A stretch of DNA of 64,000 nucleotides from Mactra quadrangularis (Eukaryota; Mollusca; Bivalvia; Venerida; Mactridae), in assembly GCA_025267735.1 (NCBI GenBank), contig CM046309.1, positions 56,674,319 to 56,738,318 of the forward strand, given 5' to 3'. Numbering within the stretch: position 1 is the first letter of the stretch; each line of letters starts with the position of its first letter. Position numbers and translations under genes: made by a program. Under the pieces are notes generated by a model. That model saw nothing but the letters and a program-made list of their open reading frames with translations. It did not search any database and had not been told where the DNA came from. Below, piece by piece: positions 38,145-49,979 of this stretch.

Positions 38145-40163
38145 GTGTGTAAAGTTACAATTACAGTTCGTCCTCAATCTCCATGGTTTAATGAGGAGCT
38201 ACATTCTGCTAAACATTTGAAACGTAAATTAGAACGCAAATGGAGGGAAACAAAACTTTTGATCCATCATCAGATTTACAGAAATCAATGTGCTGTGTAT
38301 AACAAACTGCTGATTGAAGCCCGTAAAGACTATTACTCAGACAAAGTTGAAGCTGCTGGCAGAGATAGCAAAAGTTTATTCAAAATTGTAAATAATTTGT
38401 TAAATGGAGAAAAGCGTGGTCCTCTTTTACCATCTGGAACCACACCGAAAGACACTGCTCAGAATTTTAGCAAGTTTTTCTCATCAAAAATTGAAGGCAT
38501 AAGAAATGACATTATAAACAGTCAAGCTGATACACCCACTGAATCTGTGACTGAGCAATTCCAAGGCAATAAACTCAAAAGTCTAGCTTGTGCTTCACAA
38601 GAAGAAGTAAAGAAAATCATTGAGAAGTCACCAAATAAATCTTGCGAATTAGATCCTATTCCAACATGGCTTCTTAAATCATGCTTACCCGAACTCTTGC
38701 CTGTAATCACAAATCTAATCAATACATCACTCAATGCTGGGAGTGTACCAAAAGCATTTAAAAGTGCTATTATTAGACCATTGCTGAAAAAGTCAGATTT
38801 GGATTCAAACATACTTAAGAATTACAGACCGGTTTCAAATCTTCCATTTCTGTCAAAGATTTTAGAAAAAGTTGTCAATGTTAGACTTGAGAACCATCTT
38901 AAAGAGAACAATCTGCATGAACCTTATCAATCTGCCTATAGAGAATTTCATTCCACGGAAACGGCTCTTCTTAAGGTGCAAAATGACATTCTTCAGTCTT
39001 TAGACAACAATTGTGTAACAATATTGGTGTTACTAGACCTATCGGCTGCTTTCGACACCATAGACCATCATACATTGTTAAGCAGACTGCATGATCACTA
39101 TGGTCTTGCTGATGGTGCTCTAAATTGGATAAAGTCATATCTGAGTGATCGATACCAAACAGTCTGTGTTGGTGGAGAACTTTCTGACCCTGTGCTGATG
39201 AAATACAGTGTTCCTCAAGGATCTGTCTTAGGGCCTAAATATTTCACCATGTACACTAAGCCTGTTGGTGCCATCTGCTTGCAACATGGATTGTTACATC
39301 ATTTCTATGCTGATGATTCTCAACTTTACATATCCTTTAAACCAATTGATAATATTTCAAGATCAGAAGCATTAAGTCGTATTGAAAAATGTTTGACTGA
39401 GATTATTTCATGGATGAATGCCAACATGCTGAAATTGAATGCAGACAAGACGGAAGTTATGTTGTTCTCTTCCAAACATAACCGTAAACATGTTGATGAC
39501 GTGTCCATTAGAGTTGGTGATTCCATCATAAACTCTAAAGACTGTATTAGAAATCTTGGTGCTTACTTCACACCCCACATGGATATGGAGAAGCATGTCA
39601 ATATTGTATGCAGATTTTCTTATTATCAGCTAAGAAATATCGGTCGCATAAGAAAGTTTCTTACTTTTGATGCTACAAGGACGTTAGTAAATTCCCTGGT
39701 TACATCAAGATTGGACTACTGCAATGCCCTTCTTGCAAATACTTCAAAGTCAAATCTGAATAAACTTCAACGTCTACAAAATACAGCAGCAAGAATCATT
39801 ACCAGAACCCGTCGTCATGACCATATAACACCAGTGCTCAAGGAACTTCATTGGCTTCCTGTTTGTCAGCGGATCACATACAAGCTCTTGATATATACAT
39901 ATAAAGCACTTAGCAACCAATGTCCCATATATATCCAAGACCTAATACATGTCTATAAACCCAACAGAGACCTCCGATCTAGCAATTCATTATCTATTAC
40001 AGTCCCACGGTCTAGGACAATTACTTTTGGTAATCGTAGTTTCAGCCACGCTGCGCCAAAATTGTGGAATTCGCTTCCAGACTCTGTCAAGTGTGCTCAG
40101 TCTCTAAATACTTTTAAGAGAAAGTTAAAGACTTACCTGTTTGTCAATTACTATGGTCACTAA
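38145..40163 (+). mobile_element. Non-LTR retrotransposon (CR1/L2-like, Jockey superfamily) reverse transcriptase, 5'-truncated
   Basis: A 672-codon open frame with all reverse transcriptase landmarks: NYRPVSNLPFLSKILEK, motif A LLDLSAAFD (Asp 298), PQGSVLGP, and the catalytic FYADD at residues 387-391. The C-terminal block with HWLPVCQRITYK, common in animal CR1/L2-type elements, is present to the end. The N-terminal APE endonuclease is missing: the frame starts in the linker just after it (VTITVRPQSPWFNEEL). So the copy is 5'-truncated, as is usual for target-primed insertion, but it has no stop or frameshift and is probably young. The ATG is simply the first in the remaining frame and need not be a real start. 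Clade assignment is from motif style only. Confidence 0.9.
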
Positions 40164-41705
40164 ATCAATCACCCTGGGACAAAAAAACTTTTGTTTTGGA
40201 ATATATCAGTATTAATATGAACCAATCTTAGACTACTTAAAATTGTTCATTAGTACGTCAATCAATTTAATCAATAGAAACTATCTGGCTGAATGATCTT
40301 AAGATATAACCAAATTACAAACATATAACACCATAGTTTAAAAAAAAAAAAAAAAAAAAAAGAAATGATAATAATAATTATGCACTAGGTGTATTACAAA
40401 ATAATATGCGACCAAATGATGGATGTTCTGGTGGGATCCTTGGATTCGAATCCAACTTTGCACCTTGCAATTATGGATTTTACAGGGCAACAAGCCAGTT
40501 TCCCCCATTGGCTGGGGGTTGCCTTTCCACTGATTATATACTCATTACCTTTAGGATTAATACCTTATTAATCCAATTTAGGCGCTGACACTGATGGATG
40601 TTCTGGCAGGATCCTTGGATTAGAATCCGACTTTGCACCTTGCAATTATGGATTTTCTAGGGCATCTGGCCAGATTCCCCATTGGCTAGGGGTTGCCTTT
40701 CCACCGATTATATACTCATTACCTTTAGGATTAATACCTTATTAATCCAATTTAGGCGCTGACGCTGATGGATGTTCCGGAGGGATCCTTGGATTGGAAT
40801 CCGGCTTTGCACCTTGCAATCATGGATTTTTCAAGGCATCTGGCTGGATTCCCTATTGGTCGGTGGCTGCCTTCTCTCATACTCTAATCTTAACTATTAT
40901 CACTTTTACTTTATCACTATAAAATGCATGGTCGGGGGACGTGCGGCACTGATGCTGATGGATGTTCTGGCAGGATCCTTGGATTGAAATCCGACTTTGC
41001 ACCTTGCAATTATGGATTTTCTAGGGCATCTGGCCAGATTCCCCATTGGCTAGGGGTTGCCTTTCCACCGATTATATACTCATTACATTGAAGATTAAAC
41101 CTTATCTAACCAATTTAGGCGCTGACGCTGATGGATGTTCCGGAGGGATCCTTGGATTGGAATCCGACTTTGCACCTTGCAATCATGGATTTTTCAAGGC
41201 ATCTGGCTGGATTCCCTATTGGTCGGTGGCTGCCTTTTCTCATACTCTAATCATAACTATTATCACTTTTACTTTATCACTATACAATGTATGGTTGGGG
41301 GACGTGCGGCGCTGATGCTGATGGATGTTTGGGTGGGAGCCTTGGAGAAGAATCCAACTTTGCACCTTGCAATCATGGATTTTCGGGGCATTTGGCCTGA
41401 TTCCTCATCGACTACGTAGCTGCTGTTCTACCAACAATCCATTACCTCTCTTTCACTATTTCTAAAATTGAAAATTCACTTGTTTTGTTGTTGTTGTTGT
41501 TTTTAAACTACTATGAGCACTTTATTGATCACAAATTTTAGTTTATTATTATTTTTCAGTTTATGTTTTTATATCTTTATCATTTTCGTTTTTATTTTAG
41601 CTCGTTTAACCTAATTATGCATATGATTGTGAAGCGCTTTTGAACATATATTCAATATGAAAAGAGCGCTATACAAATACGGTATATAATAATAATAATA
41701 TAATA
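40164..41705 (+). mobile_element. Probable 3' region of the same LINE, with tandem repeats and (TAA)n tail
   Basis: After the stop codon there is about 175 bp of AT-rich sequence, a run of over 20 A at about 40340-40361, six tandem repeats, and finally a segment with GAAGCGCTTT and AAGAGCGCTATACAAATACG followed by TAA repeats. That last part has the form of many L2/CR1-like 3' termini (stem with GCGC, then a short microsatellite). The LINE therefore probably ends near 41700. The alternative is that it ends at the A-run and the rest is unrelated. Confidence 0.6.
40418..41440 (+). repeat. Tandem repeat, six units of 173-190 bp, two alternating length types
   Basis: Units start with GATGGATGTT at 40418, 40593, 40767, 40957, 41130 and 41320, giving spacings of 175, 174, 190, 173 and 190. 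Short units end in an ATATACTCATTAC...CCAATTTAGGCGC segment; long units end in a CACTTTTACTTTATCACTAT...GGGGACGTGCGGC segment. The order is short, short, long, short, long, then a diverged last unit. Confidence 0.9.
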
Positions 41706-41709
41706 AAGT

Positions 41710-41947
41710 TTGACCCCGACCTGACCTTTATGCAAGAATATTCATTACATTGAATACGAATGTAGTATTAATGCTCAATTACACCGTGACCGTCAGGATA
41801 ATGTGTTAAAACTTAACTCACAAAACATACTTAATATTATAATTTTACGATCGCTGTCGAAGTGTAGAATAGGCGTGGTACTGACTTTCGTCGGGATATG
41901 TGTAGATAATTATTAGATGCAAATGTGTAAGGTCAGGTCGGGGTCAA
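41710..41947. mobile_element. MITE-like element with perfect 19-bp terminal inverted repeats
   Basis: TTGACCCCGACCTGACCTT at the left end and its exact reverse complement at the right end, 200 bp apart. No open frame inside. It starts directly after the LINE (TAA)n tail. No clear target duplication was seen. Confidence 0.75.
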
Positions 41948-42029
41948 TATTTACGCACTATACCACGGATTTACAATGAACGGTCAAAATCTCGAACTCG
42001 AAGGTTAGTGATAAAAGTTAGAATTAACC

Positions 42030-42118
42030 GGTTGACACTAAATCAATATGATAGGCATAACACCACTAAATTCTGAGTTTTTTTTATATAAAATATATGA
42101 TTCATAAAAATCACACAA
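42030..42118 (+). repeat. Dispersed repeat R, copy 1
   Basis: Shares ATATGATAGGC(A/G)TAACACC, ACTAAATTC and AAAAATCACACAAT with 47812-47893. Confidence 0.65.
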
Positions 42119-42826
42119 TACATCGTGCTGTGCCCTTCAAATGCCCGAGAACCTAATTCTGTTTCAACTCCTTGATTAGTGTATCAACATATGAAACAAA
42201 TTATATAACAAGAATAAGCTTTAATTATATAATTATGAAGTTAAATTACTCGCGGATTGCATGTTCAATTTTTCTCAAAGTAAATTTGTTTTAAAACTTT
42301 TGGAGGGTATTGTATTGTTTACTACATGAATTAATAACCCAAGACAAAGAGAGATGGTTTCTAAATCGTTTTTATGATGTTCATTTTGAAGCTTTTAGAT
42401 GAGCGAATAATAAATATAGAACAGTTCATTAAACTTAATTCATTATAGGTGAAAATATACACTTCTTGACAAGTTCTTGTCCTATATTGTTTTTCGTAGA
42501 TTTTAAAACAAATTGCAACATTGTCTTGAGACAGCTTTGATAAATCATACATGAATCCTTCATATTACATGGTAAGAATCGCATACAAATACAGGTATTG
42601 AATTTCAGCCGCGAAATGAACTTTTTCTTCGAGTGATTAAAACATTCATAAGAATACAATTTGCAATAAATGTCCATACAACCAACTTTCTCTCGAATCT
42701 CAACGACGTTATACTTGTATATCATAGATGGAAGGGGTGATGAAATTTTCTAAAACATGTTGATAGTGATTGTCAATAGATACGAATACACGGTTAATAA
42801 ATCCATAATAATTGCAAATCATTCAC

Positions 42827-43184
42827 CGGAAGTTATCCTGTTATTTTATGAACAACTCTCAGGAACATGCGCAGTGGATCCGGAAGTGGAAACGGAGTGA
42901 ACATTTGAAAGATGTCTCTGAAAGTATCGTACCATTTCAACACAAAATTCTCAACTTTCTTAAGTTGTCGCTTCATTATTTTACCCAGACACCGTTTTAC
43001 TGGTCACGTGACAGGCAAATCACTTTTAACGTGGCTCTCTCGGTGGAAAACACGAACAATTCGTCTTGCTCCTTTGTGGCAACGCTCTACAGTCGTTGGT
43101 CTTTTCAGACGATGTCCCTTTTATTTCTGCCTCTTAATTCTTACGTCAGCACAAATGATACACAAATTTGAGCAAATCTCTTGA
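42827..43184 (+). other. Possible first exon with mitochondrial-type N-terminus and ETS/NRF1-like promoter
   Basis: CACCGGAAGT, CATGCGCAGT and ATCCGGAAGTGG precede an ATG at 42912 opening 90 codons. The frame is rich in Arg, Lys and hydrophobic residues and almost free of acidic residues until the end, like a mitochondrial presequence. No homologue was recognised, no downstream exon found, and an overlapping frame from 42812 is longer. It may be a fragment of a gene or chance. Confidence 0.22.
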
Positions 43185-44046
43185 GCAAAACTCTTGACGA
43201 TATCCAAGATGAAATGTATGATAAAGTAAAAGCAACGTTTTGCTCACAGAAACAATTCTGACCGCAACTTTTAAAGTCTTCGATCGACAACAATGTATTT
43301 ATAAAGAAATCCACATCAAAGGAAGAAATCTAGATCAAAGTAAACAGCTCTTGAAAGGTTCTGTAGAAAAGTTTGTTCAAATAAATTGACCAAGTTTTGA
43401 CCATACATTCGCTTACAATTCTTATGTAACGATCACAATGAACTAGTAGTTAATATTTACACAAGCTGTGTATGTGGTACATAGGTCACGATATATAAAA
43501 TCCAGTAAAAGTTTTTGCAAACGTTTCAAACTCGCATATAATGGCAACTCACTTTATTCAAAGTGTCGACTGAACTAAAAAAAACCTTAGCAGTCACTTT
43601 TAACAGATTGTCAACGTTGCGTAAAATATATATGTGATTTGATAAGTCATCCGACTCAAGTTATAAAAATAAACTCAATTTTCTATATACCATTAAGCGA
43701 TGTATGTCACATTTTATATCCACGGTTGGATTCGTAGGTAAATACTATATACAATGTACTATACATGTATAAGGTAGCAAACATACAGTACCCTCCAAAA
43801 GTTTGAGGACAAATTCCTGTTTTTAGCATAACCGGATTCACAATTGTTTATAAAACAGGATTCGTACTGAGCCTTAGAAGTCCTTGAAGAGTCCTGACTT
43901 GAAAGTTCCTCACTTAAAAAATGAAGAAAAGTCATTGAATTTCAATAAACCCCTTGAATTTCTATCAATTACCTTGAAAACACATGTTTGAAGCAGTGTT
44001 TTGCAGTGGTGCGCATCTGTGCTATTGGTGCATAAAAATATCAATA

Positions 44047-44408
44047 AGAGACTTTAGTCGGTTATTTCCCCTTGTATACTATTCAAATAGGTAGGTCCAA
44101 TTAGTTGGATTACTCGGATTTTACCCTTACTTTTCAATGTCAATTTGCCAACATTAATCTTTAATAACTTTTTTGTAAATCATTTAATTTGATTGAAATT
44201 CAAGCTAAGTATTTTTAGGGTAAACAACTATCTAAATTTCATCACTTCTGTTAATATCTTCATTTACAAGAAAGTTATTAGATGAAATATTTTGTTATCC
44301 TTACATAGGAATTCAATGATAAGATTCGAGGATTCCAACTGTAATGATCTACTTACCAATTGGATTGCTTCAGATTTTATCAGGGAAAGATAACTGACTA
44401 AAGTCCCT
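44047..44408 (-). mobile_element. MITE family M, copy 3 (about 362 bp), reverse orientation
   Basis: Reverse complement of the 15882 copy over its whole length, with ends AGAGACTTTAGTCGGTTAT and CTGACTAAAGTCCCT. Confidence 0.8.
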
Positions 44409-45429
44409 AATTGCGTGGACAAAATAACCTATTTGCACCAAGCACAACCATGTTTTTCTTGTCAATTTGAGACTATTAGATAAAGAATTAAGTATAATAT
44501 TTTCATGATTATAGAACACCAAGCATTGTAACCTTAGAATTATATCTAGATATTGTTTGAAAATAATGCCTTGAAGATACAAATTCTACCTTGAAAAGTC
44601 CTTGAATTTTGGTGAAAGAATATCGTAGCAACCATGTAGAACAAAACACAAAGATTCATCGGAGTAAATTCCAAAATTAGCATTAAAGAGTTTATCAACA
44701 AATGATTTAAAGAATAAAAATGAATAAAATGTTATTACAGTAAAATCACTTGCGATAAGTATGAGAAGTTTTTCTCAAAATTTCATTTCTTGAAGAACTT
44801 TTGAAGGGACCTGTATATACGGTAGCAAATAAATACAGGTAATGTCCCATTTATCAATATGAGTGACCTAGTCTTGTCAGAATAGCAACCTTAACATATT
44901 TATCTTAAAATATCATGGTCATTATATGTATGAATATAATATTGAATTTTTGCCGAGTTTCAAAAGGAAACTTGACTACACCCACGAGTCTTTGTGTAAA
45001 TTGAGATTATGAAAAAATGATATCATTGTCATTTTTATGTCTTTTTATTTGGTTTGCGTTTACACGGTTTTATCATTAAACGTGTATTCCCAACATTTTT
45101 ATAGGTAAAGACTCACTTAACGATAGCTAACTCTGAACTTAATGGGCTTGTCTAATGAATATATAATTTCATTTGTTCAGGTCAATTTGCCGAGAGGTTA
45201 CAATTATTGTATTTCCTATTCGGAGCTCCTCAGGCATTCATTACGGAAATTCATTCAATAAATGGTCAAGGTAATCCGAATGTAGCCTTCCTGGAGATTT
45301 TTCTTCATCACCATTTAGCAAGGATCCGACGACGTATAGATTCCTAGCCTTGAACAGGTAGTCCACACTTTCTCTATCTACTAAATCGATTCATTTTTCG
45401 ATTTTTCATTAATATTACATGTACTTGGG

Positions 45430-45505
45430 GCAGTCGGGACTCAAACCAGGAACATCCAGATTCATTATCCCGTGCTCCAACACTGTCAAAGACATGGCTC
45501 CTTTT
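45430..45505 (-). mobile_element. tRNA-derived SINE head
   Basis: Minus strand shows a B box like GGTTTGAGTCCCGAC and a degenerate A box near GGAGCCATGTC. Directly next to the family B copy 3. Confidence 0.45.
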
Positions 45506-45559
45506 TAAGTCTAAAAAGAAGTATGAAGTATATGTATATGACAAACACTAATTATAGGA

Positions 45560-45690
45560 GAGTGGAGAAAAGGTGGCTAATAGGGTTTCTTGCTCAAAGA
45601 AATTAGCATTGCATCTGTAAGATTCGAATCCCAGACCCTCATTCTGCAAGCTCGTATCCAACCACTAGACCACTGTTACCCCTACTCTTA
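45560..45690 (-). mobile_element. tRNA-derived SINE family B, copy 3
   Basis: Minus-strand A box TGGTCTAGTGGTTGGA, B box GGGATTCGAATC; body with TTTCTTTGAGCAAGAAACCC. Confidence 0.75.
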
Positions 45691-46534
45691 CTCTTAATGC
45701 CATACTATCGTACTTGAGCGGTATTTTAATAGTTTTGCCAGTGTTAAATGATAGCAAGAAAAGACATTGAGATAAGGAAAATCATCCCTATCTATTTATC
45801 AACCATGGCCAATTATTAACTACTTAAGCATGGGCGGCGCCCTCCTTGGCCTCCAGTGTTCATATTGTTGCCGCCCATTATTTTCGTTCGCTTCTTTAAA
45901 ATGATTACATAATCGTAAAGTTCTAATTCTAAAATCAATTTATAGACATTTCATTTCAATGGTCAATACAACCTTGTTTAAATATTTCCAAATAACGAAT
46001 ATGTGATAAAAATATCTGAACCGAAACTGAAATATCAATTTCGATTACCGAGTTTAACTGTCAACTTGTTGAGCCAAATCATTAGTTGCCCATTTCAAAT
46101 TTTATACTCCGCGGAACATTGTAAATTTTGAGCCCTGGTTATAATTATATTCATCAAAGTTTGTTCCATATAAACAGAAATATTCATAAAAACAGTTCAG
46201 TCGGCTTTGTGAATTTATTTCATCTTTCTCCAGTCAATTTATGGCCGTCTGGTTTGTTCTTAGTACATGAATTTATGCAGAAAACTTCATCATACCATTC
46301 ATTTAATTCAGGGTATTGAGAAAATTTCCTGCCTGGCAATTTCTTTTCAAGTTTTCAGATCGTTCTATACATATTCGATGCATTAAGTATCAGTCTGGGA
46401 TTACAATGATTGAATGGTATTTTTTCAGGGGAAACAACTCTTACTTACAATTTAACAAATTTACTTGATTTGTCTCCCTTTTCAGTTTTGAACAGCTGAC
46501 ATCTCAAACTTCTTTTTTTTGAACGTCGCATTCA

Positions 46535-46735
46535 ACACATATATAGGTCATATACACGATGGCCAGCTCTTCCTACTATAGGTTTCCTTGACACTTATCT
46601 ATCACCAGTACTAACTTACCATACGAGACCGACAACTCATTTATAGGGTATGACCTGCCGCGACCGGGTTTCGAACCCGCGATCTCCGGATTCTAAGTCA
46701 GACATGCTAACCACTAGGCCATGGCTGCAAACTGG
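46535..46735 (-). mobile_element. tRNA-derived SINE family C-like, copy 3
   Basis: The best preserved head in the window: minus strand A box TGGCCTAGTGGTTAGC and B box GGGTTCGAAACCC. The 3' end has the CACATATATAGGTCATAT block of family C. Confidence 0.75.
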
Positions 46736-46884
46736 TTTTAACATTTCTTGATTATTATCATTAAAAGCTGACTTCTATATTTCTTTGAGAGATAACTGAT
46801 TCAACTTTCACTTTTAATTCTCATTAGTATGATGAATAAGTATTAATTATACAAATCTAGAATTTGTTGGTTTTTTTTGGTTGG

Positions 46885-47045
46885 GGTTAACCCTGTAGCA
46901 ACACATTCTATAGGTCATATCATGATGGTCAGTCAACCTACTCACTGTTCTTGAGAAGGCTCAAACTATGTTGGAGGATGAATGTCCAAATAAATGATTT
47001 CATACCAGTAGACTTGTTCGCTACCAACTTAGCCCTAAGACTTAG
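46885..47045 (-). mobile_element. SINE family C, copy 4
   Basis: Plus-strand order: GTAGCAACACATTCTATAGG, GGTCAGTCAACCTACTCAC, then a head with A box GCTAAGTTGGTAGC on the minus strand. Confidence 0.65.
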
Positions 47046-47136
47046 GGACCTAAGACAGACAAGTGCCATATAATGTCCCAAAGTTTTCCTTGGGGTATAT
47101 AAAATAAAAAGTCAACAAATCCAATGCAAAACAGGT

Positions 47137-47142
47137 TTATTA
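47137..47142 (-). terminator. Possible far-distal polyadenylation signal of the MYPT transcript
   Basis: AATAAA on the minus strand, followed within 20-40 nt by a T/GT-rich stretch. If used, the distal-exon transcript would have a 3' UTR of about 9.8 kb. Nearer AATAAA hexamers exist (for example near 56609), so this is only a candidate. Confidence 0.2.
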
Positions 47143-47179
47143 TCATTATTATTGTGGATAACTCATTGACTAAACTGCT

Positions 47180-47232
47180 ACATAATAATAATAATAATAA
47201 TTATAATAATAATAATAATATAATATAATACA
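47180..47232 (+). repeat. (ATA)n microsatellite
   Basis: Imperfect AAT/ATA trinucleotide run. It lies next to the possible distal polyadenylation site of the MYPT transcript. Confidence 0.85.
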
Positions 47233-47811
47233 TATACATACATTAAGTCAAAGACACAGTTAAATCTGTACATAAAAAGCGGACATGTTTTTTCGTAAAT
47301 GATATGAATTAAAACTGGACACAGTTGCCATGGTTACAAGACCTGCCTCAATTATTCTAAACCAATCAAATTTCAAATAACAACATCAACCAATTAGAAT
47401 TCAGATAACAAAATGGTCTGAATTACAAATAAAAAACAAGTTTCAAATTTATGTTAAAATTATTGGTAGAACACACTGTTCAGATTATATAGCCACCTTT
47501 TGCGACTTCAAGGACCCCATTGATTCATATTAAGGGCCCTTAGGGTCATTAAGGGTCGCAGTTACAAAATATCTGTAATACTGAAATAATGCTATTAAAT
47601 CTAAACCTGGGTTAAAGTTTGAACACTATTGTATTTTGGGGGTTTAGATACAACGAAAGTGCGATAATTATACATAAATAAACATGTTTCACTTTTGATA
47701 TTTGTATTCATAATAAAGTTAGTAAAACCACAAACCTATACTAAATATATAAATTTATAGGTCTGTGGCCCAAATGTGTCTATCCCAATATTGATACAAC
47801 AACGGGTTAGA

Positions 47812-47893
47812 CAACACTAAATTAATATGATAGGCGTAACACCACTAAATTCAGAGTTTTTATGATATATGATTAATAAAAATCACACAATTA
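47812..47893 (+). repeat. Dispersed repeat R, copy 2
   Basis: Same blocks and orientation as the 42030 copy; no terminal structure visible. Confidence 0.65.
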
Positions 47894-48914
47894 CAAAGTA
47901 AACTTACTCTAACACATATTTTCTCAGACACATTCATACAAAATTAACAATATTAAACATATACTGCCACTGTTAAATGTACAAGCACATAATTGACATA
48001 CAAATTTTAAGTGTCATGAATAAATACAACAGCACTTGAAAAATTTCAAATAATATTGAATCACATAAGAAATTAAAAGATGGGCGAGTGATGACTACAT
48101 CACTGGGGAAGTGGGTGGGGTGGAAAAGTGTAAGAAAGTCATGTAATTATTTGAAAATACAAGTGTAATGAATAAATCTGAATAATTTGATAGGAGGGGT
48201 AGAATATTTGACAAAAAATATCAGATCGTGAAAACACTAGTTTTTGATGAGGAAATAAGATCTTATATTTGAATAAATTTGAAACTTCATATCTAAACCT
48301 TTATCCTTGTAAGAATAAACAAATTTAGATCAGGGCAAGTTCTCATTACCTCAAGTCACAAGTCTTAGTTAAAAAAGATGAAAGTACTCACAATAGCTTT
48401 TGAGTAATAAAATTTGAGTCTAGTTTCATGCGATAAAATAAATCTAAGGTATTTCTATCAAATGTTTTTATGCCATCCATCCACATGCATTTTACTTTGT
48501 TACCTATGATGGTCAATTCACCCAACCAGCATTCTTAATGAAATTTCTATTTAAACCAAAACATGCTTATTTTTCCTCAGGAAGTCAACAATATGTTTCC
48601 CATTATGGAGAAAAATCATCATTTATTGTCAAGGCCAAGTAAAAAGAATCCATTGTCGTTATTTTCTTAGAATGGGACTGAATATTAAAGATAACAGATC
48701 TCTAAGAACAAGGGAAGTAAGATATTTCCTTTCAGCCAAGATAAATAAGTAAACTTCATCATTCATTTAAACAATTACATAAATAATGCCAAAGAAATTA
48801 CCAGTAACAAATATTTTATCAAAAACTAGAGAAAAACAACAAAAATCAAAAACAGGTTTAAGGTCACCAGTTTTGATCATTATATATAAAGATTCAGTAT
48901 TAAGTACAACTTAG

Positions 48915-49025
48915 TATAGTTAAACCTGCCATAGCGACAACCTCTCACAAGCCTACCCCAGCCAGTCTTTAACAAACACATTTTCATGCTCCCAGGTGTG
49001 GTCACTACAGACTGGTTTAACTGTA
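48915..49025. mobile_element. Mariner-type MITE, about 111 bp
   Basis: Left TATAGTTAAACCTGCCATAG and right end (reverse complement) TACAGTTAAACCAGTCTGTAG form imperfect inverted repeats of about 25 bp with TA at both ends. Confidence 0.6.
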
Positions 49026-49821
49026 CTTAGGTCAACCAGTATTCTAAAATTCTGACTAGCTTCTTCACTGTATAAAAATATCTAAAATTCTACCATAGAA
49101 ATATCTGTAAACTCTGGCTTTTACAATGTTTATTTTAAATTGTTTATCACTCAAGTTTTTATACATCTTGAAACACTAGCAGCAACTTAGTGTAGAGTGA
49201 CCAAAATACTACTTTTCAAAGAATGGAAATTAACTCAATCCACTTTCAAGTTTGTTGCACGGTTGCTATGACAACAAAATGGAGCTAAAATTCAAGAAAC
49301 ATTAGAAAAGATTTTTTTCGAATAAAATAATGCCATTTTGTATAGCTACTGTATACATCATATGATTTAGATAATCACACTTAGCATGTTTTACCCAGTT
49401 TAGTAGAAGATAATCAAATAAAAAACATTGTAGAAAACCAAAATTTACAGACTTCCTTATTTAATAGCAAATCTTTTCATTGAAGCATTGTTCACAAAAT
49501 ACTCTGTCTAAATAAAAAACCCTCCCCATAAACAAACACAAGCTCCATGCATAGTACATAAAAATGTACCAAAACAACATGGCCTAACGAAAAATATGAA
49601 CGAAAAATTAGTATGCGTATAATTCAATATCCCACAATGCTAGCGCAAAGATAGCTACTTTGGTTCGACAGAAATTCCATTTAAATAAATATTATGATCA
49701 ATAGGAATCACTTTATAAACTTATTTCTATTTAAATGGAATCCCTTAGTATTGTCCGTTCAGTAGATGTTGATACAGGCCTTAGATCCAACATGTCATCT
49801 AAGGGACATAACTCTATCATA

Positions 49822-49979
49822 GAAAATTGTAACTCTTTAATTATGGAGTACAGAAAATTGTAACTCTTTAATTGTGGAGTACAAAAAATTGTAACTCTTT
49901 AATTGTGGAGTACAAAAAACTGTAACTCTTTAATTTTGGAGTACAAAAACTTGTAACTCTTTAATTATGGAGTACAAAA
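49822..49979 (+). repeat. Tandem repeat, five units of 31 bp
   Basis: Unit like TTGTAACTCTTTAATTGTGG AGTACAAAAAA; the start of TTGTAACTC recurs every 31 bp without length change. Confidence 0.9.

Larger units (their letters stand above)
43185..46534. other. Intergenic, repeats only
   Basis: MITE M copy 3, SINE B copy 3 and related heads. No exon was found that would continue the candidate frame at 42912. Confidence 0.5.

Noticed and set aside
38522..38812. Minus-strand 96-codon frame, and two shorter ones, under the reverse transcriptase
   Set aside because: Antisense shadows of the LINE coding frame.
40389..41419. Overlapping 60-94 codon frames in the LINE 3' repeats
   Set aside because: Frames shift between units (spacings mostly not multiples of three) and no domain is visible.
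46655..46735. Functional tRNA gene on the minus strand
   Set aside because: Good A and B boxes, but acceptor ends do not pair and a SINE body follows.
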